Source: Fidelibacterota bacterium UBA7301
Lineage (GTDB): Bacteria > Fidelibacterota > Marinisomatia > Marinisomatales > TCS55
NCBI GenBank assembly: GCA_002471845.1
Contig: DKQT01000036.1
Coordinates: 1 to 64,000, forward strand
Length of the DNA stretch: 64,000 nucleotides
Direction: 5' to 3'
Shown: positions 34,276 to 44,063 of the stretch, in pieces
Numbering within the stretch: the stretch's first letter is position 1
How the letters are laid out: each line of letters opens with the position of its first letter
Notes under the pieces: model-generated
Database searches by the model: none
What the model saw: only the letters and a program-made list of their open reading frames with translations
Told to the model about the DNA's origin: nothing
Program-made: the position numbers and the translations under genes

Positions 34276-35654
34276 TGGATATTTCAATCAGAGAAAAAAT
34301 TCAGATTGAAGGATCAAAAATCACTGTGATCGGTCTGGGGCGCAGCGGTGAAGGTGCATCCCGACTGGCAAAATATTTGGGCGCCGATGTATTTATCAGT
34401 GATAGTGGTTCTAACGATGAATTAATGGAACAGAGCAGGTTGATCGGTTCAAATGGTATTGATGTGGAAACGGGTGGGCATAGTAAAAAAATATACGATG
34501 CAGATTTGGTCGTCCTGTCTCCTGGTATTGCCCAGGATACAGAAATTGTTCTCACTGCCAAGGCAAAAGGTATTCCCGTGGTAAGTGAAATAGAATTCGC
34601 CAGTTGGTTCACGGACGCGCCCACCGTTAGCCTAACCGGTTCCAACGGAAAAACCACAACAGTTCATTTGCTCCATGAAATGTGCAAAATAGATAGCTTT
34701 TCCCCGGCCCTGGCAGGAAATGTGGGGACCGCTTTTTCCCAAATTGTTTTAGCGGACTTAAAAGACAAACCGTCGGATCGTATATATGTATTAGAAATTT
34801 CAAGTTTCCAGATGGAGCAGATTGTTCATTTTAGACCATTCATTTCTGTATTTCTCAATATTACACCGGATCATCTGGACCGATATAACAACATGGATGA
34901 TTATATCCAGGCGAAACTAAATATGATCCAAAACCAGGGTAAAAACGATCACATTGTCTTCAACTTTGATGATCCAATCCTGAAAGAAAAATTTGAAGGT
35001 GTTCATCCCCAAACCCATGGATTTAGTATCCTTGGGAAGGGTAAAACCATGTTTACTATGAACGTCACCAAAATCTATGATGAAGCACACGCCACGCTAA
35101 TTCAACTAGATCAACTCGCTCTTCCCGGGCGGCATAACCTGGCGAATGCCCTGGCAGCTGCCACAGCAGCAAAAATCCTTGGTGTTCCCAACTCACGAAT
35201 AACCCAAGTCATGTCTACTTTTGTCGGCGTTGAACACAGGCTTGAAAAAGTCCTGAATATCAATGGGGTGACCTACTACAATGACTCTAAAGCCACTAAT
35301 GTGGATGCAGTCAAGGTTGCCCTGGATAGTTTCGACAAATCCATCCATTTAATCCTGGGTGGCAAAGATAAAGGTGGAGAATTCTCACAACTCCTTCCAC
35401 ATGCCCAAAATAAAGTGAAGGAAATTGTCGCCTACGGACAGGCGGGTAAAAAAATCTCAGCAGCTTTCGGGGATGCGATTAAGCTGGAGCGTGTCTCCAG
35501 CCTTAGAGACGCTGTTGAGGTTTGTCATCTGCGCGCAGTTACCGGGGATATAATTCTATTATCTCCGGGCTGCGCCAGTTTTGACCAGTTCACCAATTTT
35601 GAAGAGAGAGGAAAGGAATTTAAATCCATCGTCCAGGAAATAAATCTTCAATGA
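34275..35654 (+). CDS. murD: UDP-MurNAc-L-alanine:D-glutamate ligase
   Basis: About 459 residues. The N-terminal Rossmann-like motif is VIGLGRSGEGASRLA and the P-loop is LTGSNGKTTTVHLL. Further blocks are AGNVGTAF, EISSFQMEQI, NDSKATNVDAVKVAL and the C-terminal LLSPGCASFDQFTNFEERG. I choose the ATG at 34275 (TGATG with the mraY stop). An earlier in-frame ATG at 34218 would only add residues read out of frame from mraY. Confidence 0.95.
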   Translation: MDISIREKIQIEGSKITVIGLGRSGEGASRLAKYLGADVFISDSGSNDELMEQSRLIGSNGIDVETGGHSKKIYDADLVVLSPGIAQDTEIVLTAKAKGIPVVSEIEFASWFTDAPTVSLTGSNGKTTTVHLLHEMCKIDSFSPALAGNVGTAFSQIVLADLKDKPSDRIYVLEISSFQMEQIVHFRPFISVFLNITPDHLDRYNNMDDYIQAKLNMIQNQGKNDHIVFNFDDPILKEKFEGVHPQTHGFSILGKGKTMFTMNVTKIYDEAHATLIQLDQLALPGRHNLANALAAATAAKILGVPNSRITQVMSTFVGVEHRLEKVLNINGVTYYNDSKATNVDAVKVALDSFDKSIHLILGGKDKGGEFSQLLPHAQNKVKEIVAYGQAGKKISAAFGDAIKLERVSSLRDAVEVCHLRAVTGDIILLSPGCASFDQFTNFEERGKEFKSIVQEINLQ

Positions 35655-36823
35655 GACAGTTAGATATCATTACCAAGAAATATGATCAAATTTTATTGCT
35701 GTTGGTTCTCGTCCTTTGTGTAGTTGGTACGGTAATGCTTTACAGTTCCAGTTCATCCATTTCCCTCAGTGAAACTGGTGGTGTTACGGATACATTATTC
35801 CTTCGCTCCCACCTGAAACAGATGATAGTCGGAATGGTAGTAATGTTCTTTTTTATCATGATGGATTATCGAAAATTAAAATCAGTGGCACCCTATTTAA
35901 TGATAGGTTCTATTGTTCTTTTGATAGCTACCAAATTAATGTATATCATAAAAGGAATCAATTTTCCGGCCCGCTGGCTGGACTTGGGATTTGTAACGGT
36001 ACAAACATCAGATATTGCCCGTTTTTCACTGATTGTTTATTTGGCCTATTACATTGATAAAAAACGAGAAAAGATTAAAAATTTTTACTCAGGGTTCTTT
36101 CCGCCCATTTTTTTGATGGTAATGATTTTAGCCACAATTGTGATTCAGCCTGATTTTAGTACTGCAACTGTGATAGGTTTAATCGGATTTATGATGTTAT
36201 ATATCGGCGGTGCCAAATTCTCCCACATTTTAGCCACCGGTGCAATGGCAGTTGTTGTCATGGTTCCTGTGATGCTCATGCGGTCATACCGGATGAAACG
36301 TGTCATTTACTGGCTTGGTTCTGTTTTCGGTGTGAACTCCGAAGCTAACTTGGATGTTGTTGCTTATCAAGCCCAGCAATCTCTCATCAGCTTGGGAAAT
36401 GGCGGATTCTGGGGATTGGGGCTGGGCAACAGCATGGAGAAAAATTTATTTCTTCCTACACCTCATACCGATTTTATTTTTTCGATTATTGGAGAAGAAT
36501 TAGGATTGTTGGGGGCTATTTTCGTTATCACCCTATTCCTACTCATCTTCCAGCGTGGCCTAAAAATTGCGAAAGAAACAACTGACCCGTTTGGTGTAAT
36601 GCTGACGGTGGGTATTTCTTTCAGTATCATTATTTATGCCTTTATCAATGTTGCTGTCGTGACAGGTATATTACCTGTTACTGGTTTGCCGATGCCCCTA
36701 GTGAGTCATGGCGGAAGCAGTCTAGTAATGAATTTAGCAGGTTTAGGCATTTTACTGAATATCAGCCAGGCCAAGCGAAGTGTTAACCATAGTTCAGGGT
36801 GGAGGCCTCAATTTAATGGTTAA
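35651..36823 (+). CDS. ftsW: SEDS peptidoglycan polymerase FtsW
   Basis: 390 residues, about ten membrane helices, SEDS family. FtsW polymerises septal glycan from lipid II with the transpeptidase FtsI. Typical segments are GLGLGNSMEKNLFLPTPHTD and FSIIGEELGLLGA, followed by the C-terminal VTGLPMPLVSHGGSSLVMN. Its position between murD and murG supports FtsW rather than RodA. It overlaps murD by 4 nt. Confidence 0.94.
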   Translation: MRQLDIITKKYDQILLLLVLVLCVVGTVMLYSSSSSISLSETGGVTDTLFLRSHLKQMIVGMVVMFFFIMMDYRKLKSVAPYLMIGSIVLLIATKLMYIIKGINFPARWLDLGFVTVQTSDIARFSLIVYLAYYIDKKREKIKNFYSGFFPPIFLMVMILATIVIQPDFSTATVIGLIGFMMLYIGGAKFSHILATGAMAVVVMVPVMLMRSYRMKRVIYWLGSVFGVNSEANLDVVAYQAQQSLISLGNGGFWGLGLGNSMEKNLFLPTPHTDFIFSIIGEELGLLGAIFVITLFLLIFQRGLKIAKETTDPFGVMLTVGISFSIIIYAFINVAVVTGILPVTGLPMPLVSHGGSSLVMNLAGLGILLNISQAKRSVNHSSGWRPQFNG

Positions 36824-37913
36824 TTCCCTGAATATTATTATTTCCGGTGGTGGTACCGGAGGCCATCTTTTTCCTGCACTGGCTATCGGGGACGAAATCA
36901 TGCGGAAGCGGCCCGATGCAAATATCCATTATATCGGGTCAAAGTTTGGAATTGAAAAGGACGTATTACCTGTGAAAAATGTGAATCACTCCCTTTTGTC
37001 CATTCGTGGTTTTCAGCGCAGTATAAACCTGGACAGTATTGGAAAAAACCTTTTACTGCCTACAAGGCTTCTTTCATCCATTACAAGGATCAAAAGCCTG
37101 TTCAATGACATTAATCCCAGTATAGTGATAGGAACCGGTGGCTATGCTTCGGCCCTGCCCCTCCGAGAGGCAATTCGAAGGTCAATTCCAACTTTAATCC
37201 AGGAACAGAATTCCTATCCCGGGATAACAACGCGCTGGTTTGCAGATAAGGCAGACAAAGTGTGTATCGCCTTCAAGGAAGCGCAGTCCTACGTAAAAAA
37301 AAAGTGTATTTTGGCCGGTAATCCAGTGAGGAAAGAAATCAACACAGGTCGTCGTGAAACAGGATTACAGCAATTTGGATTTGTTCCGGATAAAAAAACA
37401 CTTTTCCTGTTTGGGGGCAGTCAAGGATCATTGGCATTGAACCAGGCCATGGATAAAATGATCATCTCTTTATCCATTTCTAATACGCAAGTGATCTGGC
37501 AAACCGGGAAAAATCAATTTTCAGAATACAGGCATTATGAAAGTGATACAACTAAAGTATTGCCCTTTGTTGATGATATGGCCAACGCCTATGCTGCCAG
37601 TGATCTTGTAATGAGCCGCGCCGGCGCTATTACTTGTTCAGAATTGACTGTATGCGGTAAACCATCCATCTTGGTTCCCTTTCCTGCTGCAGCGGCAGAC
37701 CATCAGACAAAAAATGCGGGCGCATTAGCCAAGCACGGCGCCGCGGCAGTAATTGCTGAAAAAGATTTGATCCCCGAAAAAGTGGCCGACCTGATTCAAA
37801 GTTTACTGAATGAGGAATCTCAATTGAAAGGTATGGCTGAGGCAAGTCTGAAACTGGGGAAACCAAATGCTACCTCCGAAATCGTTAACGAAATATTGGC
37901 ATTGATTCAATGA
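36816..37913 (+). CDS. murG: UDP-GlcNAc:lipid I N-acetylglucosaminyltransferase
   Basis: About 365 residues of a GT28 glycosyltransferase that converts lipid I to lipid II at the inner face of the membrane. The N-terminal ISGGGTGGHLFPALAI and the middle FLFGGSQGSLALN are present. The UDP-GlcNAc site shows as SRAGAITCSELTVCGKPSILVPFP. I choose the ATG at 36816, with GGAGG about 10 nt upstream, 8 nt inside ftsW. The GTG/ATG further upstream lacks support. Confidence 0.94.
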   Translation: MVNSLNIIISGGGTGGHLFPALAIGDEIMRKRPDANIHYIGSKFGIEKDVLPVKNVNHSLLSIRGFQRSINLDSIGKNLLLPTRLLSSITRIKSLFNDINPSIVIGTGGYASALPLREAIRRSIPTLIQEQNSYPGITTRWFADKADKVCIAFKEAQSYVKKKCILAGNPVRKEINTGRRETGLQQFGFVPDKKTLFLFGGSQGSLALNQAMDKMIISLSISNTQVIWQTGKNQFSEYRHYESDTTKVLPFVDDMANAYAASDLVMSRAGAITCSELTVCGKPSILVPFPAAAADHQTKNAGALAKHGAAAVIAEKDLIPEKVADLIQSLLNEESQLKGMAEASLKLGKPNATSEIVNEILALIQ

Positions 37914-39301
37914 TGTTCAGGAAAGTCAATAAAGTCCATTTTGTGGGTATCGGCGGTATCGGCATGAGCGGCATCGCCGAATTGCTCCTCAACCTCGGTT
38001 TTACTATCACTGGTTCAGACTTGAATGATTCTGAGATCATCCAGAATTTGAAGGCCCGAGGGGCCATGGTTTTTGAAGGCCATAATGCGAGCCATGTGTG
38101 TGATTGCGAAGTTTTGGTCTATTCTAGTGCCGTTCCGAAGGACAATCCCGAATTGATCGCTGCCCTTGAAAAAAGTATTCCCATCATCAAGCGAGCTGAA
38201 ATGCTGGGTGAATTAATCGCCCTGAAACAAACCAGTATCGGAGTTGGGGGTACACACGGAAAAACATCAACCTCATCCATGATCGGCGCTCTTTTATCCA
38301 ACGCAGGCCTGGATCCGACCTTGGTTGTAGGGGGACTGGTTAAAAATATTGATACAAATTCACAATTGGGTTCGGGGGATTTAATCGTGGTGGAAGCGGA
38401 TGAATATGATAAAAGTTTTCTTCAGCTAAAATCCACTATAGCGGTGATTACCAATATTGAACAAGAACACATGGATTGCTACGCTGACTTGGATGATCTC
38501 CATAATTCCTTTGCTCAATTTGCCAATTCAGTTCCATTCTATGGCGCCGTGGTTGCCTGTCTCGATTCTCCCGGTGTTCAGGATATTATACCAAAAATAA
38601 AGCGCCCAGTAATTACCTACGGTTTTTCTTCCCAAGCAGAGATCAGCGCTAAAAAAATTCGTACCAACAAAACAGAGACAAAATATAGCCTTTATCAAAA
38701 TAACCAGAAGTGCGGTGATGTTACCCTTCAGGTCCCGGGAAGACATAATGTTTTGAATTCTCTTGCCGCTACTGCAATCGGATTTGAAATGGGTTTGGAT
38801 GCCAAATCAATCGTAGCCGGAATCGGGAGCTATGGTGGTGTCCGGCGGCGATTCGAAATAAAAGGCATAGCCCGGGATGTAATGGTTGTGGATGATTATG
38901 CCCACCATCCTACAGAAGTATCCGCTACTCTCCAGGCCGCCAGGGATGGGTGGGAAAGACGTATCATTGCTGTGTTTCAACCCCACCTTTTTTCACGGAC
39001 AAGAGATTTTTACAAAGAATTTGCAGCCGCATTTATGGATAGTGATATACTTATTGTAACCGATATCTACCCTGCCCGGGAAAAACCGATTGATGGTGTC
39101 ACGGGTAAACTTGTTTACGAGGCGGCAAAATCAACTGGACATAAAAATGTTTACTACATTCCTGACCTGGAAGATTTACAAATTGCACTGGATAATACTA
39201 TTCAGGAAAATGATATGGTTATCACCATTGGCGCTGGAACGATTTGGCGTTATGGTCAATCCTATTTTGATCATTTGAACAGCCAGGAGGCTGCTGCCTG
39301 A
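37910..39301 (+). CDS. murC: UDP-MurNAc:L-alanine ligase
   Basis: 463 residues. The N-terminal FVGIGGIGMSGIAELL binds the UDP substrate, GVGGTHGKTSTSSMI is the P-loop, and EADEYDKSFL and DDYAHHPTEVSATL are MurC signatures. It adds the first amino acid of the stem peptide. It begins with two consecutive ATG codons overlapping the murG stop; either could serve. No ddl gene follows, unlike in many dcw clusters. Confidence 0.96.
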   Translation: MMFRKVNKVHFVGIGGIGMSGIAELLLNLGFTITGSDLNDSEIIQNLKARGAMVFEGHNASHVCDCEVLVYSSAVPKDNPELIAALEKSIPIIKRAEMLGELIALKQTSIGVGGTHGKTSTSSMIGALLSNAGLDPTLVVGGLVKNIDTNSQLGSGDLIVVEADEYDKSFLQLKSTIAVITNIEQEHMDCYADLDDLHNSFAQFANSVPFYGAVVACLDSPGVQDIIPKIKRPVITYGFSSQAEISAKKIRTNKTETKYSLYQNNQKCGDVTLQVPGRHNVLNSLAATAIGFEMGLDAKSIVAGIGSYGGVRRRFEIKGIARDVMVVDDYAHHPTEVSATLQAARDGWERRIIAVFQPHLFSRTRDFYKEFAAAFMDSDILIVTDIYPAREKPIDGVTGKLVYEAAKSTGHKNVYYIPDLEDLQIALDNTIQENDMVITIGAGTIWRYGQSYFDHLNSQEAAA

Positions 39302-39311
39302 GGTGGATCCT

Positions 39312-40220
39312 ATGGAATCATTAAAAACCATGACTGAAGGCACTTTCTTAAAAAATGAGGCCATGTCTAAACATACCTCTTACGGAATTGGGGGGCCGGC
39401 TAAAGCCTATGTGACGCCCAAGGATAAGGCTGACCTGGCAAACATGCTAAAATTTGCGAATGAGAATGGTATACCCACTTATTTCGTCGGATCGGGATCA
39501 AATTTGCTCGTTGCCGATGAAGGGATTAATGGACTGGTCATCACCTTGGGGAAATCTTTTAACCATCTGAAAATTAACGGCTCCGATGTATTTGCTGAAT
39601 CAGGCGTCATGCTGGGGAAATTGGTAAAAGAATGTATCGGACGTCTCCTTACAGGCGTAGAAAGCCTTATCGGTGTTCCAGGCACCCTGGGTGGTGCATT
39701 AATTATGAATGCAGGTGCATTCGGTGGTGAAATATCCAATTATTTGAAGCATGTCACGGTTATGACTATGGCCGGCAAAGAAAAACAATATTTGCCCGGT
39801 GATATCACTTTCAGCTATCGACATTCCACCTTCCCCAATGATGAAATCTTAATTAGCGCTGAATTTGAATTGACCCAAAGCAATAAAGATACAGTTATGG
39901 AGAAGTGTGCTGTCGCCAGCGGCGGACGAAAAGCGACTCAGCCATTAAAATTCCGCTCCGCCGGGAGTGTATTTAAAAATCCATCGAAAGGTGCTGCTGG
40001 TTATTTTATTGATCGGGCGGGTTTAAAAGGGACGAAAATTGGAGATGCTGAAATTTCACCCATCCATGCCAATTTTTTTGTGAACCACGGGAAGGCCAAG
40101 GCCAGCGATATCGTTGAACTGGTTAGGTTGACGCGCAAAACAGTTAAAGAAAAATTTAACATTAATCTGGATCTGGAAGTGAAAACACTGGGATTTGAAC
40201 CGGGAACTTTTGACGTATGA
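39312..40220 (+). CDS. murB: UDP-N-acetylenolpyruvoylglucosamine reductase
   Basis: About 302 residues. This flavoenzyme reduces UDP-GlcNAc-enolpyruvate to UDP-MurNAc. FAD-binding segments are NTYFVGSGSN-like (PTYFVGSGSNLLVADEG) and GVPGTLGGALIMNAGAFGGE. The catalytic Ser lies in RSAGSVFKNP, which indicates a type II MurB. I prefer the ATG at 39312 with GAGGTG upstream; an in-frame GTG at 39303 would add three residues. It lies in the unbroken murC-murB-ftsQ run. Confidence 0.94.
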   Translation: MESLKTMTEGTFLKNEAMSKHTSYGIGGPAKAYVTPKDKADLANMLKFANENGIPTYFVGSGSNLLVADEGINGLVITLGKSFNHLKINGSDVFAESGVMLGKLVKECIGRLLTGVESLIGVPGTLGGALIMNAGAFGGEISNYLKHVTVMTMAGKEKQYLPGDITFSYRHSTFPNDEILISAEFELTQSNKDTVMEKCAVASGGRKATQPLKFRSAGSVFKNPSKGAAGYFIDRAGLKGTKIGDAEISPIHANFFVNHGKAKASDIVELVRLTRKTVKEKFNINLDLEVKTLGFEPGTFDV

Positions 40221-40978
40221 GTAAAAAGAAAAAACAGAAATTTTCTCTAAGACAAATCATTGGGTTCGGTCTCTCCTTACTGTTCTTCCTGATATTATGG
40301 GGAGCCATAAAATGGGCAAATTACCGTCAGGTATTCACAGTCGACGATATCCAAATCAGTGGTTATGAAATATTAGATAAAAAAGACTATCAGAAAATAA
40401 TTGATAGAATCGATATCCGGTCAATTCACAATGCAAAACTGCATGATATCGCTGAAGCATTTGAAACGAACCCTTTCGTAAAAGCAACCAGGGTTAGTCG
40501 TCATTTCCCCAATAGAATAAAAATAAATATTGTTGAGCGGAAACCCTTGGCTATCCTGAATATGGATTCATTTTTAATGATTGACGGTAATGCGTTTGTT
40601 CTTCCCGACCATCAATATAGCCAAAGTGCGCTCATTCCAATTTTATCCGGATTTAATTCTGCCAAAGATCTTTATCCCGAAGGAGAACAAACCTATTCGG
40701 TTAAAGTCAAAGAAGCTGTAGGGATACTTAATTTACTTTCCTCTGGGTTTCCAAATCTGTACGAAAGCATCTCTGAACTCACCTTGAATAAAGATGATGA
40801 ATATGTAATCATTTTGACAGATCGTCCAACAAGAGTCATCCTTGGAAAAGATAATATTATACCGAAATTGAATATTCTGAAAAATTTTGAGAAAGCTTTA
40901 GGACAACGTCAGTTAACCGATTACCGGTTACTGGATATGCGGTATAAAAAACAGCTGGTGGTACGGGAGTGGTCATGA
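40217..40978 (+). CDS. ftsQ: FtsQ/DivIB cell division protein
   Basis: 253 residues: a basic start (SKKKKQKFSLRQ), one membrane helix (about 14-33), then a periplasmic POTRA domain (FTVDDIQISGYEILDKKDYQKI) and a beta domain (about 105-250). FtsQ recruits FtsL and FtsB to the septum. The POTRA end ATRVSRHFPNRIKINIVERKPLAIL is characteristic. It overlaps murB by 4 nt and the ftsA start by 4 nt (ATGA). Confidence 0.9.
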   Translation: MSKKKKQKFSLRQIIGFGLSLLFFLILWGAIKWANYRQVFTVDDIQISGYEILDKKDYQKIIDRIDIRSIHNAKLHDIAEAFETNPFVKATRVSRHFPNRIKINIVERKPLAILNMDSFLMIDGNAFVLPDHQYSQSALIPILSGFNSAKDLYPEGEQTYSVKVKEAVGILNLLSSGFPNLYESISELTLNKDDEYVIILTDRPTRVILGKDNIIPKLNILKNFEKALGQRQLTDYRLLDMRYKKQLVVREWS

Positions 40979-42246
40979 TTCGTACAAATCGCAATCAAGA
41001 AAAATACATCCAAACCGGTTTGGATGTTGGATCCAACAAAATTTGCTGTGCCATTATGGAAGTGGATCCCAATTCGGACAGCGTCAAATTACTTGGTATT
41101 GGCATCTCTCCCGCTACCGGAATTAAAAAAGGCTCCATAACACATCGGGATCAACTCATTGATGAAATGGATCTCGCCCTGCAAGAAGCTCAGACCATGG
41201 CCGACATTAATGTGCAGAAACTTACCCTGGGGATTTCAGGGGATCATATTCGCGGTATCAATACCCAAGGTGCAATTGCAATCGGAGGTACAAATGGCCC
41301 CAATGTACCAGTACAACATGAAATAACCGATGGCGACGTACATCGCGTTTTGGAATTGGCTAAAGCCATTTCACTGCCCGTGGATCGGGATATTCTCCAT
41401 GTTCTCCCCCAGGAATATGTGATTGATACCATGGATTCCATCAAAGATCCGGTCGGTTTAACCGGCCGCCGATTAGAAGCTCGAGTCCATTTGATCACCG
41501 TGGCTACCACAGCGGCAACAAACCTCGCCAGTTGTGCCGAAGAATTGGGAGTAACGGTTGATGGTGTTGTTTACCAAGGCCTCGCTTCGAGCATTTCTGC
41601 TTTGGTGGAGGATGAGAAAAACCTGGGTGTTGTTTGTGTAGATATCGGCGCCACTACGACTGATATTGTGGTGTACCATGAAGGCGGACTCCGACATACT
41701 GCCACCTTGGGAATCGGTGCTGCCAGTATCACCAATGATATTGCTGTTATGCTTCAGGTGGGCATTGAAGAAGCTGAAAAAATTAAAAAAACCTATGGAT
41801 CTGCTAAAGCATCTATGTCTTCCCCTGCACTGGATTTTGAATTGCCAGCGCATAACGGCCAGATCAAACGTAAGGTGTCTGAGCATGAGTTATCACGTTA
41901 TGTTGAAGCGCGAATGGTGGAAATACTGCAATTAGTTATGCGAGAAGTATCCCGGGCAGACGTAAAAGAAAAATTGACTTATGGCATGGTTCTTACTGGT
42001 GGCGGATCAGAACTCAAAAACCTCGTAGGTCTCGCTCAGGAAACAATCAATATGCCGGTTCGAATCGGGAAACCAAATAATGTCAGCGGCGCTGTAGATG
42101 TGGCTTCCAGTCCTATTTACGCTGGTGCGATTGGGTTGGCGCAATGGAAAAATTTAGGCGAAGATCTGTCCCTTATTCAAAAACCTGAATCGGCTATTAC
42201 CGATACAATGAAAAAATTGAAAAAAATTGTTAAAGAATTCTTTTAA
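40975..42246 (+). CDS. ftsA: Cell division protein FtsA
   Basis: About 423 residues, actin-fold ATPase that tethers FtsZ to the membrane. Phosphate-binding motifs are TGLDVGSNKICCAI and CVDIGATTTDIVVY; adenosine binding is through VLTGGGSELKNL. The last residues (TMKKLKKIVKEFF) form the expected amphipathic membrane-targeting helix. I choose the ATG at 40975, spaced from GGGAG, over the GTG two codons earlier that overlaps the Shine-Dalgarno. Confidence 0.95.
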   Translation: MIRTNRNQEKYIQTGLDVGSNKICCAIMEVDPNSDSVKLLGIGISPATGIKKGSITHRDQLIDEMDLALQEAQTMADINVQKLTLGISGDHIRGINTQGAIAIGGTNGPNVPVQHEITDGDVHRVLELAKAISLPVDRDILHVLPQEYVIDTMDSIKDPVGLTGRRLEARVHLITVATTAATNLASCAEELGVTVDGVVYQGLASSISALVEDEKNLGVVCVDIGATTTDIVVYHEGGLRHTATLGIGAASITNDIAVMLQVGIEEAEKIKKTYGSAKASMSSPALDFELPAHNGQIKRKVSEHELSRYVEARMVEILQLVMREVSRADVKEKLTYGMVLTGGGSELKNLVGLAQETINMPVRIGKPNNVSGAVDVASSPIYAGAIGLAQWKNLGEDLSLIQKPESAITDTMKKLKKIVKEFF

Positions 42247-42297
42247 TAGAATAAAACTGAAAACACATACCAAGGAATCAAGAAAAGGAGAAACCTT

Positions 42298-43497
42298 ATG
42301 CTATTCGAATTCGATAGTCTAGCTGAGCAAAAAGCAAACCTGAAACTTATCGGTGTCGGCGGTGCCGGCGGCAATGCGGTCAACCGAATGATCCAGGCCG
42401 GGATGACCGGTGTAGATTTTATCGTCATTAACACGGATGCCCAGGACCTTGAAAACAATGGCGCCGAAAATAAAATTCAGATTGGCAAAAATCTCACCAA
42501 AGGATTAGGAGCCGGTGCCCAATCGGAAATTGGAAAAGACGCCATGGAAGCAGACCAGGAAGTCATTAAATCCATGCTGGAAGGGGCCGATATGGTTTTT
42601 ATTACCGCCGGAATGGGCGGTGGAACCGGTACAGGCGCAGCGCCAGTAGTGGCCCAACTGGCAAGAGAAATGGGTATATTGACAGTCGGAATTGTTACTG
42701 TACCTTTCAATTTTGAGGGACCAAAACGCATGAACCGCGGTCTGGCCGGTGTTACGGAATTGCGTAAAGCCTGCGACACGGTCATTACTATTCCCAACCA
42801 AAAACTCATGTCCATTGTGGATAAGAGTACAACCGTTGTAGAAGCATTTAAACTAGCTGATTCGATTCTCCATCATGCATCGAAGGGAATATCCGATCTG
42901 ATCAACGTCCATGGATTGATAAACCTCGACTTTGCAGACGTGGAAACTGTTATGAAAAATATGGGTGAAGCTGTTATGGGCACCGGTACTGCCAGTGGAG
43001 AAGAACGAGCTGTATTGGCTGCTCAACAGGCTATTTCGAGTCCCCTGCTGGATAATGCATCTATCTCTGGCGCCCAAGGCGTTTTGGTTAATATAACCGG
43101 TGGTGCCGACCTTACCTTGATGGAAGTGGATGAAGCAACTTCAATTATTTTTGAAGAAGCGGGCAAGGACGCCAATATCATCTTTGGTGCGGTCATTGAC
43201 CCGGGCTTGAATAAGGAAATCCTGGTTACGGTTATTGCTACAGGGTTCAATCGCAAACCAGTCGTAGAAGAAGTGCATTCTCATACGCAGAGGAAAGAAG
43301 TTACACCAACGCAAACACGGATACTGGCAGAACAGGAAAATGTACCTTTGCACCAACAATCCCAGCCTGAGAAGGTACCCCCTCAACAACCCCCAATTGA
43401 GAAACCTGAACCGGCCCTGTTCTTTGATGATGCTAATCCGCCCATCTATGGGAATGACTTGGAGGTGCCGGCCTTTATCCGCCGTCAGCATGACTAG
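42298..43497 (+). CDS. ftsZ: Cell division protein FtsZ
   Basis: 399 residues, the tubulin-like GTPase forming the Z ring. GTP-binding blocks are GVGGAGGNAVNRM and the tubulin signature GGGTGTGAAPVVAQLA. The T7-loop region and a long disordered linker (about 320-383) follow. The C-terminal peptide LEVPAFIRRQHD is the docking site for FtsA and other partners. A strong AAAAGGAG precedes the ATG, and a 51-nt gap separates it from ftsA. It closes the dcw cluster. Confidence 0.98.
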   Translation: MLFEFDSLAEQKANLKLIGVGGAGGNAVNRMIQAGMTGVDFIVINTDAQDLENNGAENKIQIGKNLTKGLGAGAQSEIGKDAMEADQEVIKSMLEGADMVFITAGMGGGTGTGAAPVVAQLAREMGILTVGIVTVPFNFEGPKRMNRGLAGVTELRKACDTVITIPNQKLMSIVDKSTTVVEAFKLADSILHHASKGISDLINVHGLINLDFADVETVMKNMGEAVMGTGTASGEERAVLAAQQAISSPLLDNASISGAQGVLVNITGGADLTLMEVDEATSIIFEEAGKDANIIFGAVIDPGLNKEILVTVIATGFNRKPVVEEVHSHTQRKEVTPTQTRILAEQENVPLHQQSQPEKVPPQQPPIEKPEPALFFDDANPPIYGNDLEVPAFIRRQHD

Positions 43498-43546
43498 GTA
43501 AAAAAACCAAAGGCGACTTATTTGCCTTGTTCTTGAATTCTTGGTA

Positions 43547-43611
43547 GGTAAGGGACAACCTTACCATAAAAGTCCTCCCGTCTGAAAATTTCCGGATGGG
43601 AGGATTTTTTT
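43547..43611 (+). terminator. Intrinsic terminator of the dcw operon
   Basis: The main hairpin pairs TCCTCCCGTC (from 43573) with GGATGGGAGGA (ending 43604) and is followed by a T-run at 43605-43611. A second perfect stem, GGTAAGG-GACAA-CCTTACC (43547-43565), lies just upstream. It is placed after ftsZ and ends the cluster. Confidence 0.88.
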
Positions 43612-43654
43612 AACCCACCCCTGGCCTGCCGATAGGAAGGCGGAGATGTGTAAA

Positions 43655-43692
43655 AACAAAAACCCCCGCCAAAAGACGAGGGTTTTACAAAG
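43655..43692 (-). terminator. Intrinsic terminator of rpmB
   Basis: On the minus strand, AACCCTCGTC-TTTT-GGCGGGGGTT forms a hairpin with G-U pairs, followed by TTTGTTTTT. It lies about 30 nt beyond the rpmB stop and is oriented to end that transcript. It faces the dcw terminator across about 45 nt that include a degenerate GCCTGCCGATAGGAAGGCGG palindrome (43624-43643). Confidence 0.75.
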
Positions 43693-43720
43693 GAGGATAC
43701 ATCAATCGTATAATAGAAAT

Positions 43721-43957
43721 CTAAATCTTTTTTCCTTCTGCCCTTATTTTATTCAAAACTTTACGAATACCAATTTTATCGACAAGGCGTAAGCCTTGTG
43801 TAGATACATTGAGGGTGATCCAACGGTTTTCATCCGCCAGCCAAAATCTTTTCTTTTGCAGGTTAATATCAAACCGACGACGGGATTTATTGTGGGCGTG
43901 GCTCACTTTGTTCCCGTACATGGGTTTTCTCCCTGTTACGTCACAAACTCTGCTCAT
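43721..43957 (-). CDS. rpmB: 50S ribosomal protein L28
   Basis: 78 residues, the normal L28 length. The start MSRVCDVTGRKPMYGNKVSH and the body NKSRRRFDINLQKKRFWLADE are the L28 pattern. The VSTQGLRLVDKIGI segment completes it. It is a single gene in a convergent position to ftsZ and divergent from dusB, with its own terminator. Confidence 0.96.
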   Translation of the reverse strand: MSRVCDVTGRKPMYGNKVSHAHNKSRRRFDINLQKKRFWLADENRWITLNVSTQGLRLVDKIGIRKVLNKIRAEGKKI

Positions 43958-44063
43958 AATTCCTTAAATACTCGTTTATGTTCCCAAAAAGCCGGTGAAT
44001 TTATTGCAACAATTATAGGGTTGAAAGAATTATTTCACTGTTAATTGTAGGTTAAATTTATAC

